Below are positions 35,842 through 44,369 of a stretch of DNA of 64,000 nucleotides, in pieces; the first letter of the stretch is position 1, and each line of letters opens with the position of its first letter. Made by a program: the position numbers and the translations under genes. The stretch spans positions 62,001 to 126,000 of the forward strand of contig NZ_JAVIFX010000007.1 in assembly GCF_031157255.1 (NCBI RefSeq). The letters run 5' to 3'. The stretch is from Bradyrhizobium sp. LHD-71 (GTDB lineage Bacteria; Pseudomonadota; Alphaproteobacteria; Rhizobiales; Xanthobacteraceae). The notes below the pieces were generated by a model. It had not been told where the DNA came from and searched no databases. It saw only the letters and a list, made by a program, of their open reading frames with translations.

Positions 35842-36067
35842 TTAATCCTCGTTCTCGCCCCCCGGGGCTTCACGGGAACCTCAGGCTTGCCGTTACAATT
35901 TGCGGATACAACGGCACTATTGAGGCTAAATGTTTATTGAATGCCATCTCAAAAAGATGGCCTGCGGTCAACCGCACGCTAAGAACGGCGCTGTTTTTTA
36001 GGGTTAACGGTCGCTTTGCCTGGGTTCCGCGCGAAACCTGCCAACTGCCTTAAGGCTTTGCTACGTG

Positions 36068-36090
36068 GCCTCCGACGGACCGGCGGAGGC
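36068..36090. repeat. Hairpin in the leader of the repeat-protein gene
   Basis: GCCTCCG (36068-36074) and CGGAGGC (36084-36090) pair around a 9-base loop, 40 bases before the start codon at 36131. It would sit in the 5' leader of the mRNA. The rest of the 289-base gap from 35842 shows no further element I can name. Confidence 0.35.
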
Positions 36091-36130
36091 GAAGCAATCA
36101 CCGGCCACCTTAAGGAGTTAGGAGTTCCAC

Positions 36131-36838
36131 ATGACGTTGACGATTAAATACCTGGCAGGACTGTCCGCGGCGGCCCTGCTGAGCGCATCCGTTGCGGTTC
36201 TTCCCGCAACGGCCGAAAAGCGCCACCATCCCATCTCTTCAACAAAGGTGAATACGTCCTACAAGTACAACACGCAGAACCGCGTCAACAACGTGACGCG
36301 CTATCGTGACATCAACAGAACCAACCACGTGACGCACACCAAGCGCATCGTCAATGTCACGCGCGTGCAGCCGATCAACCGGGTGAACATGGTCACACGC
36401 GTCCACAACCGGACCGCGGTGCTGCGCGAAAACCAGAACGTGGCCCAGACACGCATGTTGCCAGGCCGCACGATCACGACCGGCCAGACCCGGCGTATCG
36501 TCCACAACACGGCGCGGCCGAGCACAAGCACGGTCTATCGCTACCACACCGTGAACAAGGTGAATAACATCACCCGCTACAAGGACGTGAATCGGACCCG
36601 GTACATGAAGCTGATCAACCGGAACGTCAACGTGACGCGTATCCAGCCGATCACGCGGGTCAACGTCGTGACGCGCATTCACGACCGCACCGCCGTTCGC
36701 AACCGCGTTGTGAACGTCGCACAGACCCGGGTACTGCCGGCGAAGACCATCACCACCAGCAAGGTGATCCAGATGGGTTCCTCCTCCACGCCGAAGGCCT
36801 GGAGGAGCGGAAAAATGGATCGGATGTCCTCTCTCTGA
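36131..36838 (+). CDS. Secreted Asn/Arg/Thr/Val-rich protein with two long internal repeats
   Basis: 235 residues with a signal peptide (ending LPATA, about residue 28). Two ~75-residue repeats follow: the first includes NRVNNVTRYRDINRT ... RVQPINRVNMVTRVHNRTAV ... QTRMLPGRTITT (about 50-120), the second NKVNNITRYKDVNRT ... RIQPITRVNVVTRIHDRTAV ... QTRVLPAKTITT (about 140-210). Alternating Val/Thr/Asn/Arg suggests long beta strands with a strongly basic surface, pI clearly high. A short basic tail ends the protein. Possibly a cell-surface or matrix protein; no family known to me. ATG at 36131 has AAGGAGTTAGGAG upstream; a large hairpin follows the stop. Confidence 0.72.
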   Translation: MTLTIKYLAGLSAAALLSASVAVLPATAEKRHHPISSTKVNTSYKYNTQNRVNNVTRYRDINRTNHVTHTKRIVNVTRVQPINRVNMVTRVHNRTAVLRENQNVAQTRMLPGRTITTGQTRRIVHNTARPSTSTVYRYHTVNKVNNITRYKDVNRTRYMKLINRNVNVTRIQPITRVNVVTRIHDRTAVRNRVVNVAQTRVLPAKTITTSKVIQMGSSSTPKAWRSGKMDRMSSL

Positions 36839-36863
36839 TCCGGACGACGCGTTAGGAACTACC

Positions 36864-36921
36864 GGTCCCGTTCTGGGACGCCTCGTGGCAAAACGCCTCG
36901 AAAGCGTCCTAGGACGGGACC
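36864..36921 (+). terminator. Large imperfect hairpin after the repeat-protein gene
   Basis: The arms at 36864-36881 (starting GGTCCCGT) and 36904-36921 (ending ACGGGACC) pair over 18 positions with two mismatches around a 22-base loop, 26 bases after the stop at 36838. There is no T-tract, so it may stabilise the mRNA end rather than terminate transcription. Confidence 0.4.
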
Positions 36922-37057
36922 AACCCGTCCAGGCGACGCGTATCACTTCAGCGTCGAGCCCTTCATCGGAAGCCTTGAGAGCGACCGACGGCGCCGCATT
37001 GACGCCCGAGCCGGGCCCCGCGAGCGAATTTTCCGATCGTCCGCCGCCGCCATGAGA

Positions 37058-38143
37058 CTAGCCGGCGGGCACCATGGAAACATTTGCTTCTGCTTGCGTG
37101 ATGACGGTCTCCTGGTGCGGCTGAATCTTCTGCGCTGGCTGCCTTCTCACGTTCTCAGCGAATGGATCGACTGCTCCGGTCGAAATGCCTGACAGCGTCT
37201 CAAGTATTGCAAGGCCCGCAAACGGCGTCACTGTCGAGCTGTAGCCGCCTTCATGCACCAGAACCAATCTGTCGTCGCAGAGTCGGCCCGCCGCTTCCAT
37301 CAACAACGATGTCATGCTGCGATAGCTGTCCGAGTAAAGATTCATGCGGCCCAGGGCATCGTGGGACGTCGCATCAAGACCGGAAGCGACCAGGATCAAT
37401 TCGGGCCGGAAGCGATCGAGCGCCTTCAAAACGACGCGCTGCATCGTCTCCATATAAGCGTCATTGCCCGAACCGGGCGGCAAGGGAATATTCAGGTTCG
37501 CGCCGCGACCAGCCCCCTCCCCGATTTCGCTCAGATGACCTCCCTGCTGATACAAGAGCTCCTGATGAATCGAAATCGTCAGCACGGAAGGGTCCTGCCA
37601 GAATATGTCCTGACTGCCATTCCCGTGGTGAACGTCCCAATCGACGATGGCCACGCGTTTCAATCCGTTGATTGCCTGCGCGTGCCGCGCGGCAACCGCC
37701 ACGTTGTTGACGATGCAGAAGCCGGCCCCGACGTCGGCATTGGCATGATGTCCCGCCGGGCGAACCAGCGCATACGCATTCTTCACCGTTCGATTCATGA
37801 CCGCGTCGACGGCGGCCATTGCTGCGCCGGCTGCGAGACGGACGATCCGCAACCCGCCCTGACCGATATGCGCGAAGCGGCCGACGTAACCACCGACTTT
37901 GTCTATTTCGGAAAGACGCCCGAGGTAATTGCGTGTGTGAACGCGCAGGATCGCCTCGTCGGTCGCCTCGTTGAAGGGCAACACTTTCAACTGATCAAGC
38001 AGACCTGAGACGTCAATCAGATTTCTGATGCGCCGCTTTCCCTCCGGAGTATCGGCCGAGCCGATCGGCTCGACCTGAAACTGCGGGTAACCGCCAGCGA
38101 CATGCCAGGCGAAAAGCTCGTGCCATAAGAAGCCTGTGGTCAT
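37058..38143 (-). CDS. Histone-deacetylase-family amidohydrolase (acetylpolyamine amidohydrolase-like)
   Basis: 361 residues with the full HDAC/APAH catalytic set: RPAGHHA (H132-H133), zinc ligands D170 and H172 in VDWDVHHGNG, third ligand D257 in SGLDA, and the transition-state Tyr in HEGGYS (Y301). In bacteria such enzymes remove acetyl or other acyl groups from polyamines or similar amides. Class II-like spacing; about 45 low-complexity residues end the protein. ATG at 38143 follows TAGGGGGACGC. It is the last gene of a unit with a TetR regulator (8 bases away) and a class III aminotransferase, so deacylation to a free amine followed by transamination is plausible. Confidence 0.85.
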   Translation of the reverse strand: MTTGFLWHELFAWHVAGGYPQFQVEPIGSADTPEGKRRIRNLIDVSGLLDQLKVLPFNEATDEAILRVHTRNYLGRLSEIDKVGGYVGRFAHIGQGGLRIVRLAAGAAMAAVDAVMNRTVKNAYALVRPAGHHANADVGAGFCIVNNVAVAARHAQAINGLKRVAIVDWDVHHGNGSQDIFWQDPSVLTISIHQELLYQQGGHLSEIGEGAGRGANLNIPLPPGSGNDAYMETMQRVVLKALDRFRPELILVASGLDATSHDALGRMNLYSDSYRSMTSLLMEAAGRLCDDRLVLVHEGGYSSTVTPFAGLAILETLSGISTGAVDPFAENVRRQPAQKIQPHQETVITQAEANVSMVPAG

Positions 38144-38151
38144 GCGTCCCC

Positions 38152-38892
38152 CTAAGCATTGCGGGTTCTGGCGGGAGCCTTCGACATTGTGCGGCTGCGC
38201 TTACCCGACCGGCTCGGCGGCCCCCCGGACAGGCGATCAGCCCTGTCGTCGGGCTGCTTCGAGCGCATTCCGTCTAGTACGACGGATATCTGCCGGCGCA
38301 TCTGCGTCGCCAGATCGCTCAACGTCGCATCTTCATGCATCAAATACAGGCGAAATCCGTTTCGCGCGATGGCATGGATCGCAAGCGAGGCCGACACGCA
38401 ATCAAGATCGCGCCGAAGATGACCCGCATCCCGAAGCGTCACGAGCAACTTCAGCAGCGCGTCCGCTCGCGCTTTCTGCAATTTTATGAACGCCTGCCGT
38501 TGTTTTATGGGCGCACGATATGCGGCGGCGGAGATTTCGCGCCAGACGCGCTTGCGCGCCAGATCATAGCCTTCCGTCGTCTCCATTAGAACCAGCGACA
38601 CGATCGCCTTCAGAGGATCCCGGTGGGAGGCCTGATAATTCGCCGATAGGATCTTTTCGATGCGAGGCCACAGGATCTTGGTATCGATTTCGAGCAACCC
38701 CAGGAGCAACTCGCTCTTGGAGCTGAAGTATCCGTAAATCGTCGGAACGGAGACCTCAGCCCTGTCGGCAAGCTGCTCCATGCTGGTTTCGTCGAAGCCC
38801 TCTTCAGTGAAAAGGACTCCAGCGGCCTCCAGTATCCTCGTCCTGCGTCGGAGCCTTTGCTGCTCCCGCAATCCGGACCCGGCTTTTGCCAC
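38152..38892 (-). CDS. TetR-family regulator
   Basis: 246 residues from GTG at 38892. The helix-turn-helix (about 15-62) reads RRTRILEAAGVLFTEEGFDETSMEQLADRAEVSVPTIYGYFSSKSELL. The effector domain (to about 200) is unremarkable, and the last ~40 residues are a basic Arg/Ser/Pro tail (RLSGGPPSRSGKRSRT). It sits between the aminotransferase gene (12 bases before) and the deacetylase-like gene (8 bases after) in one transcript, so it probably controls this operon from within. I found no TetR-type palindrome close to 40308 other than the shared TTTCAY box, which is not assigned to a protein. Confidence 0.85.
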   Translation of the reverse strand: MAKAGSGLREQQRLRRRTRILEAAGVLFTEEGFDETSMEQLADRAEVSVPTIYGYFSSKSELLLGLLEIDTKILWPRIEKILSANYQASHRDPLKAIVSLVLMETTEGYDLARKRVWREISAAAYRAPIKQRQAFIKLQKARADALLKLLVTLRDAGHLRRDLDCVSASLAIHAIARNGFRLYLMHEDATLSDLATQMRRQISVVLDGMRSKQPDDRADRLSGGPPSRSGKRSRTMSKAPARTRNA

Positions 38893-38904
38893 TTGATCCG
38901 CTCG

Positions 38905-40308
38905 CTAGTTCAATCGACCGTCCTTGGTCATCCTGCCGTGAAGCTCATCCAAGGATTCGGTGAATTTGCTCACCGCAATCGACAGCTCCTGCTCGCTAAC
39001 TATCAGCGGCGGCGTAAACGTCATGATGCCCGAGCCCAACGAGCGAGTGTTCAAACCGCGGCTGAAACAGATATCGGAGAGCTCGACACCAACCTGCAGC
39101 TTCGTATCGAACGCCGCCTTGGTCGCCTTGTCCTTGACGATTTCGACGCCCCACATCAGCCCCGCGCCGCGCACTTGCCCGACAAGAGGATGGCTTTCGA
39201 GCGCCCGCAACTTTCTCTCAAGGAACTTGCCGCGCAGCGCGGCCTGTTCGATCAGGCGATCATCCTCGTAGATGCGAACAGCTTCGCACGCGACAGCGGC
39301 GCATACCGGATGACCTCCATACGTATACCCATGGCCAAACGCGTCGTTTCGTTCGGCTTCCGCCCGGATCTCAGCGTACACGCGATCCGAAATCATCGTC
39401 GCCGAGATCGGCAGGTAGGCGGAGGACAGCGCCTTCGCGCAGGTGACGATATCCGGCTTGATCTCGAAGGTCTGGCTTCCCCACCACCGTCCGGTCCGAC
39501 CAAACCCGCAGATGACCTCGTCTGCGATGAACAGGATTCCATACTGCTTCAGCAGATCCTGCACTTTCTCAAAGTACGTCAGCGGCGGAGGATAGACACC
39601 GCCGGCCCCCATCACTGGCTCAGCGATGAACGCCGCCACCGTGTCCGGCCCCTCCTGCTCGATGATTTTCTCCAGTTCTCCGACCAGCCTCGTCGCATAA
39701 TCCGCCTCGCTCTCTCCCTCGGCGATGCCCCGGTAAATGTCCGGATGCGGCGCGTGCAGGAATCCCGGCAAAGGTAAACCGAAGCCTTTGTGCATGTGCG
39801 GCAGATGGGTCATGCTGGCGGCCACTGCCGTCGTCCCGTGATAGGCCTTCGTCCGCGCAATGATCTTGCGACGTTGCGGCTCACCTTTGGCCGCCCAGTA
39901 GAACCAGGCGAATTTCACCGCGGTATCATTTGCCTCCGAGCCCGAGCACTGAAACTGCACTTTGGAAATAGAAGCAGGCGCCAGCCGAATGAGAGCGTCG
40001 GCAAGCTCGACCACCGGTTCAGTCGTTCGGTGGGCGAACGTCTGTGAGTACGATAGTTTGTCGAATTGCCTCATCGCAGCATCTTTCAACCGCTGCTCCG
40101 AGAGCCCGAGGGCGGTGCACCACAGGCCTGCATGCATGTCGAGATAGCGCTTGCCCTGTTCGTCCTCGAAATAGCATCCCTCTCCACCTGCAACGATCGT
40201 CGGCCCGACCCGCTCGTGCTTGGCCGGATTGGTCATCGGATGGAAATGGAACGCGATATCGCGTTCGCGCAATGATGCAACGTTGGGCAGGCCTGGACGG
40301 TCTTGCAT
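38905..40308 (-). CDS. Class III (omega) aminotransferase
   Basis: 467 residues, fold type I, PLP-dependent. Signatures: FQCSGSEANDTAVKFAW (phosphate-binding), TKAYHGTTAVAASMTHL, IAEPVMGAGGVYPPP, FIADEVICGFGRTGRWWGSQ (the PLP-stacking Asp), and the Schiff-base Lys in CAKALSSAYLPIS. Such enzymes move a terminal amino group from polyamines, beta-alanine, taurine or related amines to pyruvate or 2-oxoglutarate. ATG at 40308 has AAAGGAGACGTTC. First gene of the operon with TetR and the deacetylase-like enzyme. The divergent gap to the gamma-glutamyltransferase gene holds one TTTCAY-N4-RTGAAA box 132 bases upstream. Confidence 0.9.
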   Translation of the reverse strand: MQDRPGLPNVASLRERDIAFHFHPMTNPAKHERVGPTIVAGGEGCYFEDEQGKRYLDMHAGLWCTALGLSEQRLKDAAMRQFDKLSYSQTFAHRTTEPVVELADALIRLAPASISKVQFQCSGSEANDTAVKFAWFYWAAKGEPQRRKIIARTKAYHGTTAVAASMTHLPHMHKGFGLPLPGFLHAPHPDIYRGIAEGESEADYATRLVGELEKIIEQEGPDTVAAFIAEPVMGAGGVYPPPLTYFEKVQDLLKQYGILFIADEVICGFGRTGRWWGSQTFEIKPDIVTCAKALSSAYLPISATMISDRVYAEIRAEAERNDAFGHGYTYGGHPVCAAVACEAVRIYEDDRLIEQAALRGKFLERKLRALESHPLVGQVRGAGLMWGVEIVKDKATKAAFDTKLQVGVELSDICFSRGLNTRSLGSGIMTFTPPLIVSEQELSIAVSKFTESLDELHGRMTKDGRLN

Positions 40309-40439
40309 GAACGTCTCCTTTCGCTAGGGGCCGGACGGGGGAAACCCGCAATTTCACGGAAGGCAACCAAAATCTTTTATCGTACTAAAATTTTTAAGTC
40401 CAAGAAAGTTTTTCGGCCTCCCTCTCTGCATTGCGCGCA

Positions 40440-40455
40440 TTTCACGTTCATGAAA
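40440..40455. promoter_or_regulatory. TTTCAYNNNNRTGAAA box 1
   Basis: TTTCACGTTCATGAAA, a perfect match, in the divergent gap between the aminotransferase (40308) and gamma-glutamyltransferase (40517) genes; 62 bases before the latter. Confidence 0.65.
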
Positions 40456-40516
40456 TAACTCGAGGCACTGTTTCATTTCATGCCGACGAACATCAAGTTC
40501 GCGCCCGGGGGTCATC

Positions 40517-42121
40517 ATGCATGGAGTCGTCAGCGCACCCGAACCGGAAGCAGTCGATGCCGGCGCCGAACTTCTTCGCGCCGGGGGCAACGCGATCGAT
40601 GCTGCGGTCGGATGCGCGCTGGTGCAGGGCGTCGTGGATCCGCCGATGTCGGGCATCGCGGGCTGGGGAACGATGCAAGTGTTCGCGCCAGACCATAACG
40701 AGCATGTTTGCATCGATTTCTACGGTACTGCGCCACAGGCAGCGCGCGCCGACATGTGGGCCGACGATCTGATCGGGGAGGCACGAGACGGATGGGGCTT
40801 CCTCGTCAAAGGTCAACGTAACGAGATAGGTTATGAGGCCATCGCCACTCCAGGCACATTGAAGGGCCTGTTCGAAGCACACAGTCGCTTCGGCAGGCTC
40901 CCATGGGCAACTGTCGTCGAGCAAGCGGTCGATATCGCCAGGAACGGATTTCCCGTGCGACCACATTTCCATCGGTTCCTGACCGGCGAGGCCGCCCAGG
41001 GCCGCGTCGCCCTCAAGGACAAGATGAACTTCTCCGAAAGCGGTCGTCAGTTGTTCTACCGGCAGGACGGCAGTGCCAAATCCATCGGAACCATCATTCG
41101 CAACCTCGATCTCGCGAACACCCTCGAGCAGATCGCACGCGTTGGCGCCGACGACTTCTATGAAGGCGACGTCGCCCGCACAATGATCGATGATATCTCA
41201 AGCCATGGCGGCTTGCTTCAACTCGAAGATCTAAAGAACTATCGGACGCAGTGGCATCCACCGGCCCGAAGCACCTATCGCGGTCTCGACCTGACGGCGA
41301 ACAACCCGCCCGGCGGCGGGCTCGTTTTGATCGAGCTTCTTAACATTCTCGAGAACTTCGACCTGTCGAAATACGCACATAACTCATCAGACTATATCCG
41401 GATCGTGGCAGAAGCCATGAAGTGCGTCACGCGCGACAAGGACCTGCACATGGGCGATCCGGATTTCTTCGACGTGCCGGTGGATCAGTTCCTGGACCGA
41501 AAGCGCGCAAGCGAGATCGCACAGCACATCGATTCGGGTGGCCGATATTCGGTCACGCGCCTCAATCCGAAGGAAAGCCAGCACACCACGCATGTGAGCG
41601 TACTCGACGATAATGGAAACGCGGTATCCATGACCCACTCTCTCGGCATGGTGTCCGGCGTCATCACAAAGGGGCTCGGATTCCTGTTCAATGGCGCGAT
41701 GGGCGTTTTCGACCCGCGACCGGGCCATCCGGGATCGATTGCTCCCGGCAAGCGCCGCTTTACAGCCGCCTGCCCCACCATCGTCTTCGAAAAGGGAAAA
41801 CCCAGCGTCGTCATCGGCGCTCCCGGCGGCGCTCACATCGTGGTCGCGGTCGCGCAGGCCTTGATCAACATTCTCGACTTCAGAATGTCGCTTCAGGAGG
41901 CCGTTTCCGCGCCCCGCTTCTCCGCAACGAGCGACATTCTGGACGTATCCAACCGGATCCCGCGCTTCGTCACACGCGACCTCGAAAAACACGGCTATCA
42001 GATCGCACGAAGCGCCGTCAGTTATGCCTTTGCCGAAGTGCATGCCGTCGGACGCGGCGCCCAAGGCCAATGGAGCGGCGGTGCCGATCCGTTTGCGGAC
42101 GGAATGGCGCTCGTCGTCTAG
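40517..42121 (+). CDS. Gamma-glutamyltransferase-family Ntn hydrolase (first of two)
   Basis: 534 residues, a precursor that should cleave itself before T357 in SQHTTHVSVLDDNGNAVSMTHS to give large and small subunits. GGNAIDAAVGCALVQG (about 23-38) and APGKRRFTAACPTIVF are family marks; GAPGGAHIVVAVAQALIN is the substrate-carboxylate-binding Gly-Gly region. No signal peptide is visible, unlike classical periplasmic GGTs, so it may act in the cytoplasm as an amidase or acylase rather than on glutathione. Start at ATG 40517 after GGGGGTCATC. It is preceded by a TTTCAY box and followed by an esterase gene on the other strand. Confidence 0.88.
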   Translation: MHGVVSAPEPEAVDAGAELLRAGGNAIDAAVGCALVQGVVDPPMSGIAGWGTMQVFAPDHNEHVCIDFYGTAPQAARADMWADDLIGEARDGWGFLVKGQRNEIGYEAIATPGTLKGLFEAHSRFGRLPWATVVEQAVDIARNGFPVRPHFHRFLTGEAAQGRVALKDKMNFSESGRQLFYRQDGSAKSIGTIIRNLDLANTLEQIARVGADDFYEGDVARTMIDDISSHGGLLQLEDLKNYRTQWHPPARSTYRGLDLTANNPPGGGLVLIELLNILENFDLSKYAHNSSDYIRIVAEAMKCVTRDKDLHMGDPDFFDVPVDQFLDRKRASEIAQHIDSGGRYSVTRLNPKESQHTTHVSVLDDNGNAVSMTHSLGMVSGVITKGLGFLFNGAMGVFDPRPGHPGSIAPGKRRFTAACPTIVFEKGKPSVVIGAPGGAHIVVAVAQALINILDFRMSLQEAVSAPRFSATSDILDVSNRIPRFVTRDLEKHGYQIARSAVSYAFAEVHAVGRGAQGQWSGGADPFADGMALVV

Positions 42122-42171
42122 CATATTCTTCGTCGCTTCGCCCCACAACGGGACGACAGCGACGTCGCTCC

Positions 42172-43101
42172 TCAGTCCAGGTGCGCACTGAGGAAGTCGG
42201 TGATGATGGCGAACTCCTTCCTGGCCTGCGGCCCGGTCAGCCGCACGCGCAGGAAACCGTGCAGCATGCCGCGCGCTTCGCGGTAAGCGACCCAGCTTCC
42301 CGCAAGCGCGAGCTGCGAGGCGAAGTGCCGGCCGTCGTCACGGATCGGATCCAGCTCGGCGACGTGCACGAGCGCCGGCGGCAGGTTGGCGAAGTCCTTC
42401 GCGCGTATCGGTGCAGCATATGGATTGGCCGCATTCGTTGCGCCGGACGTGTAAGTATCGTTGTAGTACACCACGGACTCGGTGGTCAGCGACGGACTGT
42501 TCGCATTCTCGATGTACGACGGCGAAGTCGGATCATCGCACATGCTGGGATAGATGATGGCTTGCGCGCGGATGGCCGGGCCGCCGCGGTCGCGCGCCGC
42601 AAGACAAACGGCGGCGCTGAGATTTCCGCCGGCGCTGTCGCCCGCCACCGCGATGCGGCGCGGATCTATCCCGACCTCGGCGCCGTGATCCACGAGCCAG
42701 CTTAGAACGCCATAGCAATCGTCAAACGCCGCCGGAAACGGATGCTCCGGTGTCAGCCGGTAGTCGACGCTCACCACGACAGCGCCGGTACCCTCGCAAA
42801 GCCCCCAGGCATTCGTGTCGGAACTATCCAGATCGCCCATCATAAAGCCGCCGCCATGCGCATAGATCACGCACGGCAGCACGCCTGTGGCGTCTGCCGG
42901 CCGATAGATCCTGACTGGCACCGCGTGCTCCGGCATCGGAAGGACGCGATCATGCACCTTGACGCTGGCCGGCATCGGGACGGCAAGCGCTTGCGAATAC
43001 GTGGTCCAGTTGCGCCGCTTCTCGGCAACGCTTTTCGCAGCGGTCACGAAGCGCCGCGCATCTAGGATCGGCGCCATATCGGCATGGATCGGTGAACCCA
43101 C
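42172..43101 (-). CDS. Alpha/beta hydrolase, HSL (family IV) esterase type (first of two)
   Basis: 309 residues from GTG at 43101, with CAGGGAGAAAACC before it; an ATG eight codons on has no site. Oxyanion HGGG in YAHGGGFMMGDL, nucleophile Ser in AVAGDSAGGNLSAA, Asp in AELDPIRDDG and His in RGMLHGFLR complete the triad. The cytoplasmic family hydrolyses short-chain esters, and some members amides or lactones. A TTTCAY box lies 27-42 bases upstream of the start, right at the promoter. A paralogue is at 49229-50155 under its own box. Confidence 0.87.
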   Translation of the reverse strand: MGSPIHADMAPILDARRFVTAAKSVAEKRRNWTTYSQALAVPMPASVKVHDRVLPMPEHAVPVRIYRPADATGVLPCVIYAHGGGFMMGDLDSSDTNAWGLCEGTGAVVVSVDYRLTPEHPFPAAFDDCYGVLSWLVDHGAEVGIDPRRIAVAGDSAGGNLSAAVCLAARDRGGPAIRAQAIIYPSMCDDPTSPSYIENANSPSLTTESVVYYNDTYTSGATNAANPYAAPIRAKDFANLPPALVHVAELDPIRDDGRHFASQLALAGSWVAYREARGMLHGFLRVRLTGPQARKEFAIITDFLSAHLD

Positions 43102-43127
43102 GGTTTTCTCCCTGTCTTGCTGCGTTC

Positions 43128-43143
43128 TTTCACATGTGTGAAT
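43128..43143. promoter_or_regulatory. TTTCAYNNNNRTGAAA box 2
   Basis: TTTCACATGTGTGAAT, one mismatch, 27 bases upstream of the esterase start at 43101. Its inner part TTCACA-TG-TGTGAA is itself symmetric. Confidence 0.55.
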
Positions 43144-43188
43144 GCATCGGCGGCACCCGGGCGCCGAAAGCTGTTGGTTCAGGCCGAT

Positions 43189-43204
43189 ATTCATTAATAT
43201 GAAA
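43189..43204. promoter_or_regulatory. TTTCAYNNNNRTGAAA box 3
   Basis: ATTCATTAATATGAAA, one mismatch, 84 bases before the first binding-protein gene (43288) and in the divergent gap with the esterase gene; box 2 is 61 bases away, close to six helical turns. Confidence 0.6.
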
Positions 43205-43287
43205 ATTCGTTTGCGGCAACCAGGACCGGGGTCTATGCTGACTGTCGCCGGATATGAAAGCTCAAATCATGGGATCGGATCAGGCAT

Positions 43288-44349
43288 ATGCAGCCATCAT
43301 CGTTGAATAAAGGACGCACAAAATCCGCCCTCATTGCAGCGATGCTCACGCTGCTGTCTCAAGCCGCCTTCGCGCAATCACCGTCACCGCTCGTGATCGC
43401 GACTTATGCGGGAGAGTCCGCGAAGCTGTGGAAGCGCGCCGTCGCCGATCCATTCACAACTGAGTCGGGTATCCCAACCACGATCTTCGAGTCACCCCTG
43501 CCGAGCTCCAGCGTCGCTTCGGCGCAGGGCCAACCGCAATTCCATGCCGCCATTCTCGGTGCGTATCAGGTTCCGAACGTCGAGTCGCAGATCGAGGAAC
43601 TGACGCCGGAGGACGTGCCGAACGTCAAGGAAATCCCAGAAAAATATTGGGTGCGCACCAGCAGCGGCAAGCTCGCCGGCGTGCCGATCTATTTTTCATA
43701 CCTCGGGATCGCGTACAACACCGACCTGGCGAAACCTGCAGACTTCACATCCTGGAAGGATCTCGCCGCACCCAAGTGGAAAGACAGAATCTCGATCTCC
43801 CGACCGGTCTTCGTCGCCGCATATGATCTCACACTCTATGCGAAGCTTGAAGGCGGCGACGAGAACAACGTCAAGCCCGGTATCGATCTGCTCTCGCGCA
43901 TCGCCGGCAACGCACTGAACGTGTATACATCCATGGCCTCTGTCCAGGCGCAACTGGGCCGCGGCGAAGTCGTCGCGACGCCCTTTTACTCGACCCAGAT
44001 CGCAATGCTCCGTCGGGCGGGCGTCACCAATGTCGACATCCTGACACCGAAGGAAGGCGGCCTGCTTCTGACCTACGTTCTAGCCATTCCGAAGGGGGCA
44101 AAGAACCTCGAGGGCGCCAAGCGGCTGCTCAATGCGGCCATCAAACCCGACTACCAGCTCCGCCTCGCCGAGGGCGGCATCTGGCCGATGAATCCAAATG
44201 CAAAGCTGACGCCCGAGCTGGAAAAGTCACTTGGAGGGACGCTCGAGAACGCCATGGCGCGCAACTATGCGCCGAACTGGTACACCGTCGGCAAAGCCAA
44301 CCCGGAACGTACGCGTCTTGTCGAGGACATCATCGAAAAATCACGCTGA
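43288..44349 (+). CDS. Periplasmic solute-binding protein, PotD/spermidine-putrescine type (copy 1)
   Basis: 353 residues with a signal peptide (about 1-29, ending AAFA-QSP). PotD-like extracellular solute-binding family: LVIATYAGESAKLWKRAVADPF at the start of the mature chain, FSYLGIAYNTDLAKPADFTSWKDLAAPKWKDRISISRP in the hinge region, and a late LVEDIIEKSR. It is closely related along its whole length to the next gene product. It is presumably served by the PotABC-like genes at 46317-49040, which read towards it from the other strand. A TTTCAY box lies upstream. Ligand inferred to be amine-like; no residue test is possible by eye. Confidence 0.87.
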   Translation: MQPSSLNKGRTKSALIAAMLTLLSQAAFAQSPSPLVIATYAGESAKLWKRAVADPFTTESGIPTTIFESPLPSSSVASAQGQPQFHAAILGAYQVPNVESQIEELTPEDVPNVKEIPEKYWVRTSSGKLAGVPIYFSYLGIAYNTDLAKPADFTSWKDLAAPKWKDRISISRPVFVAAYDLTLYAKLEGGDENNVKPGIDLLSRIAGNALNVYTSMASVQAQLGRGEVVATPFYSTQIAMLRRAGVTNVDILTPKEGGLLLTYVLAIPKGAKNLEGAKRLLNAAIKPDYQLRLAEGGIWPMNPNAKLTPELEKSLGGTLENAMARNYAPNWYTVGKANPERTRLVEDIIEKSR

Positions 44350-44369
44350 TCCGGCGTTGGGATTTTCCC

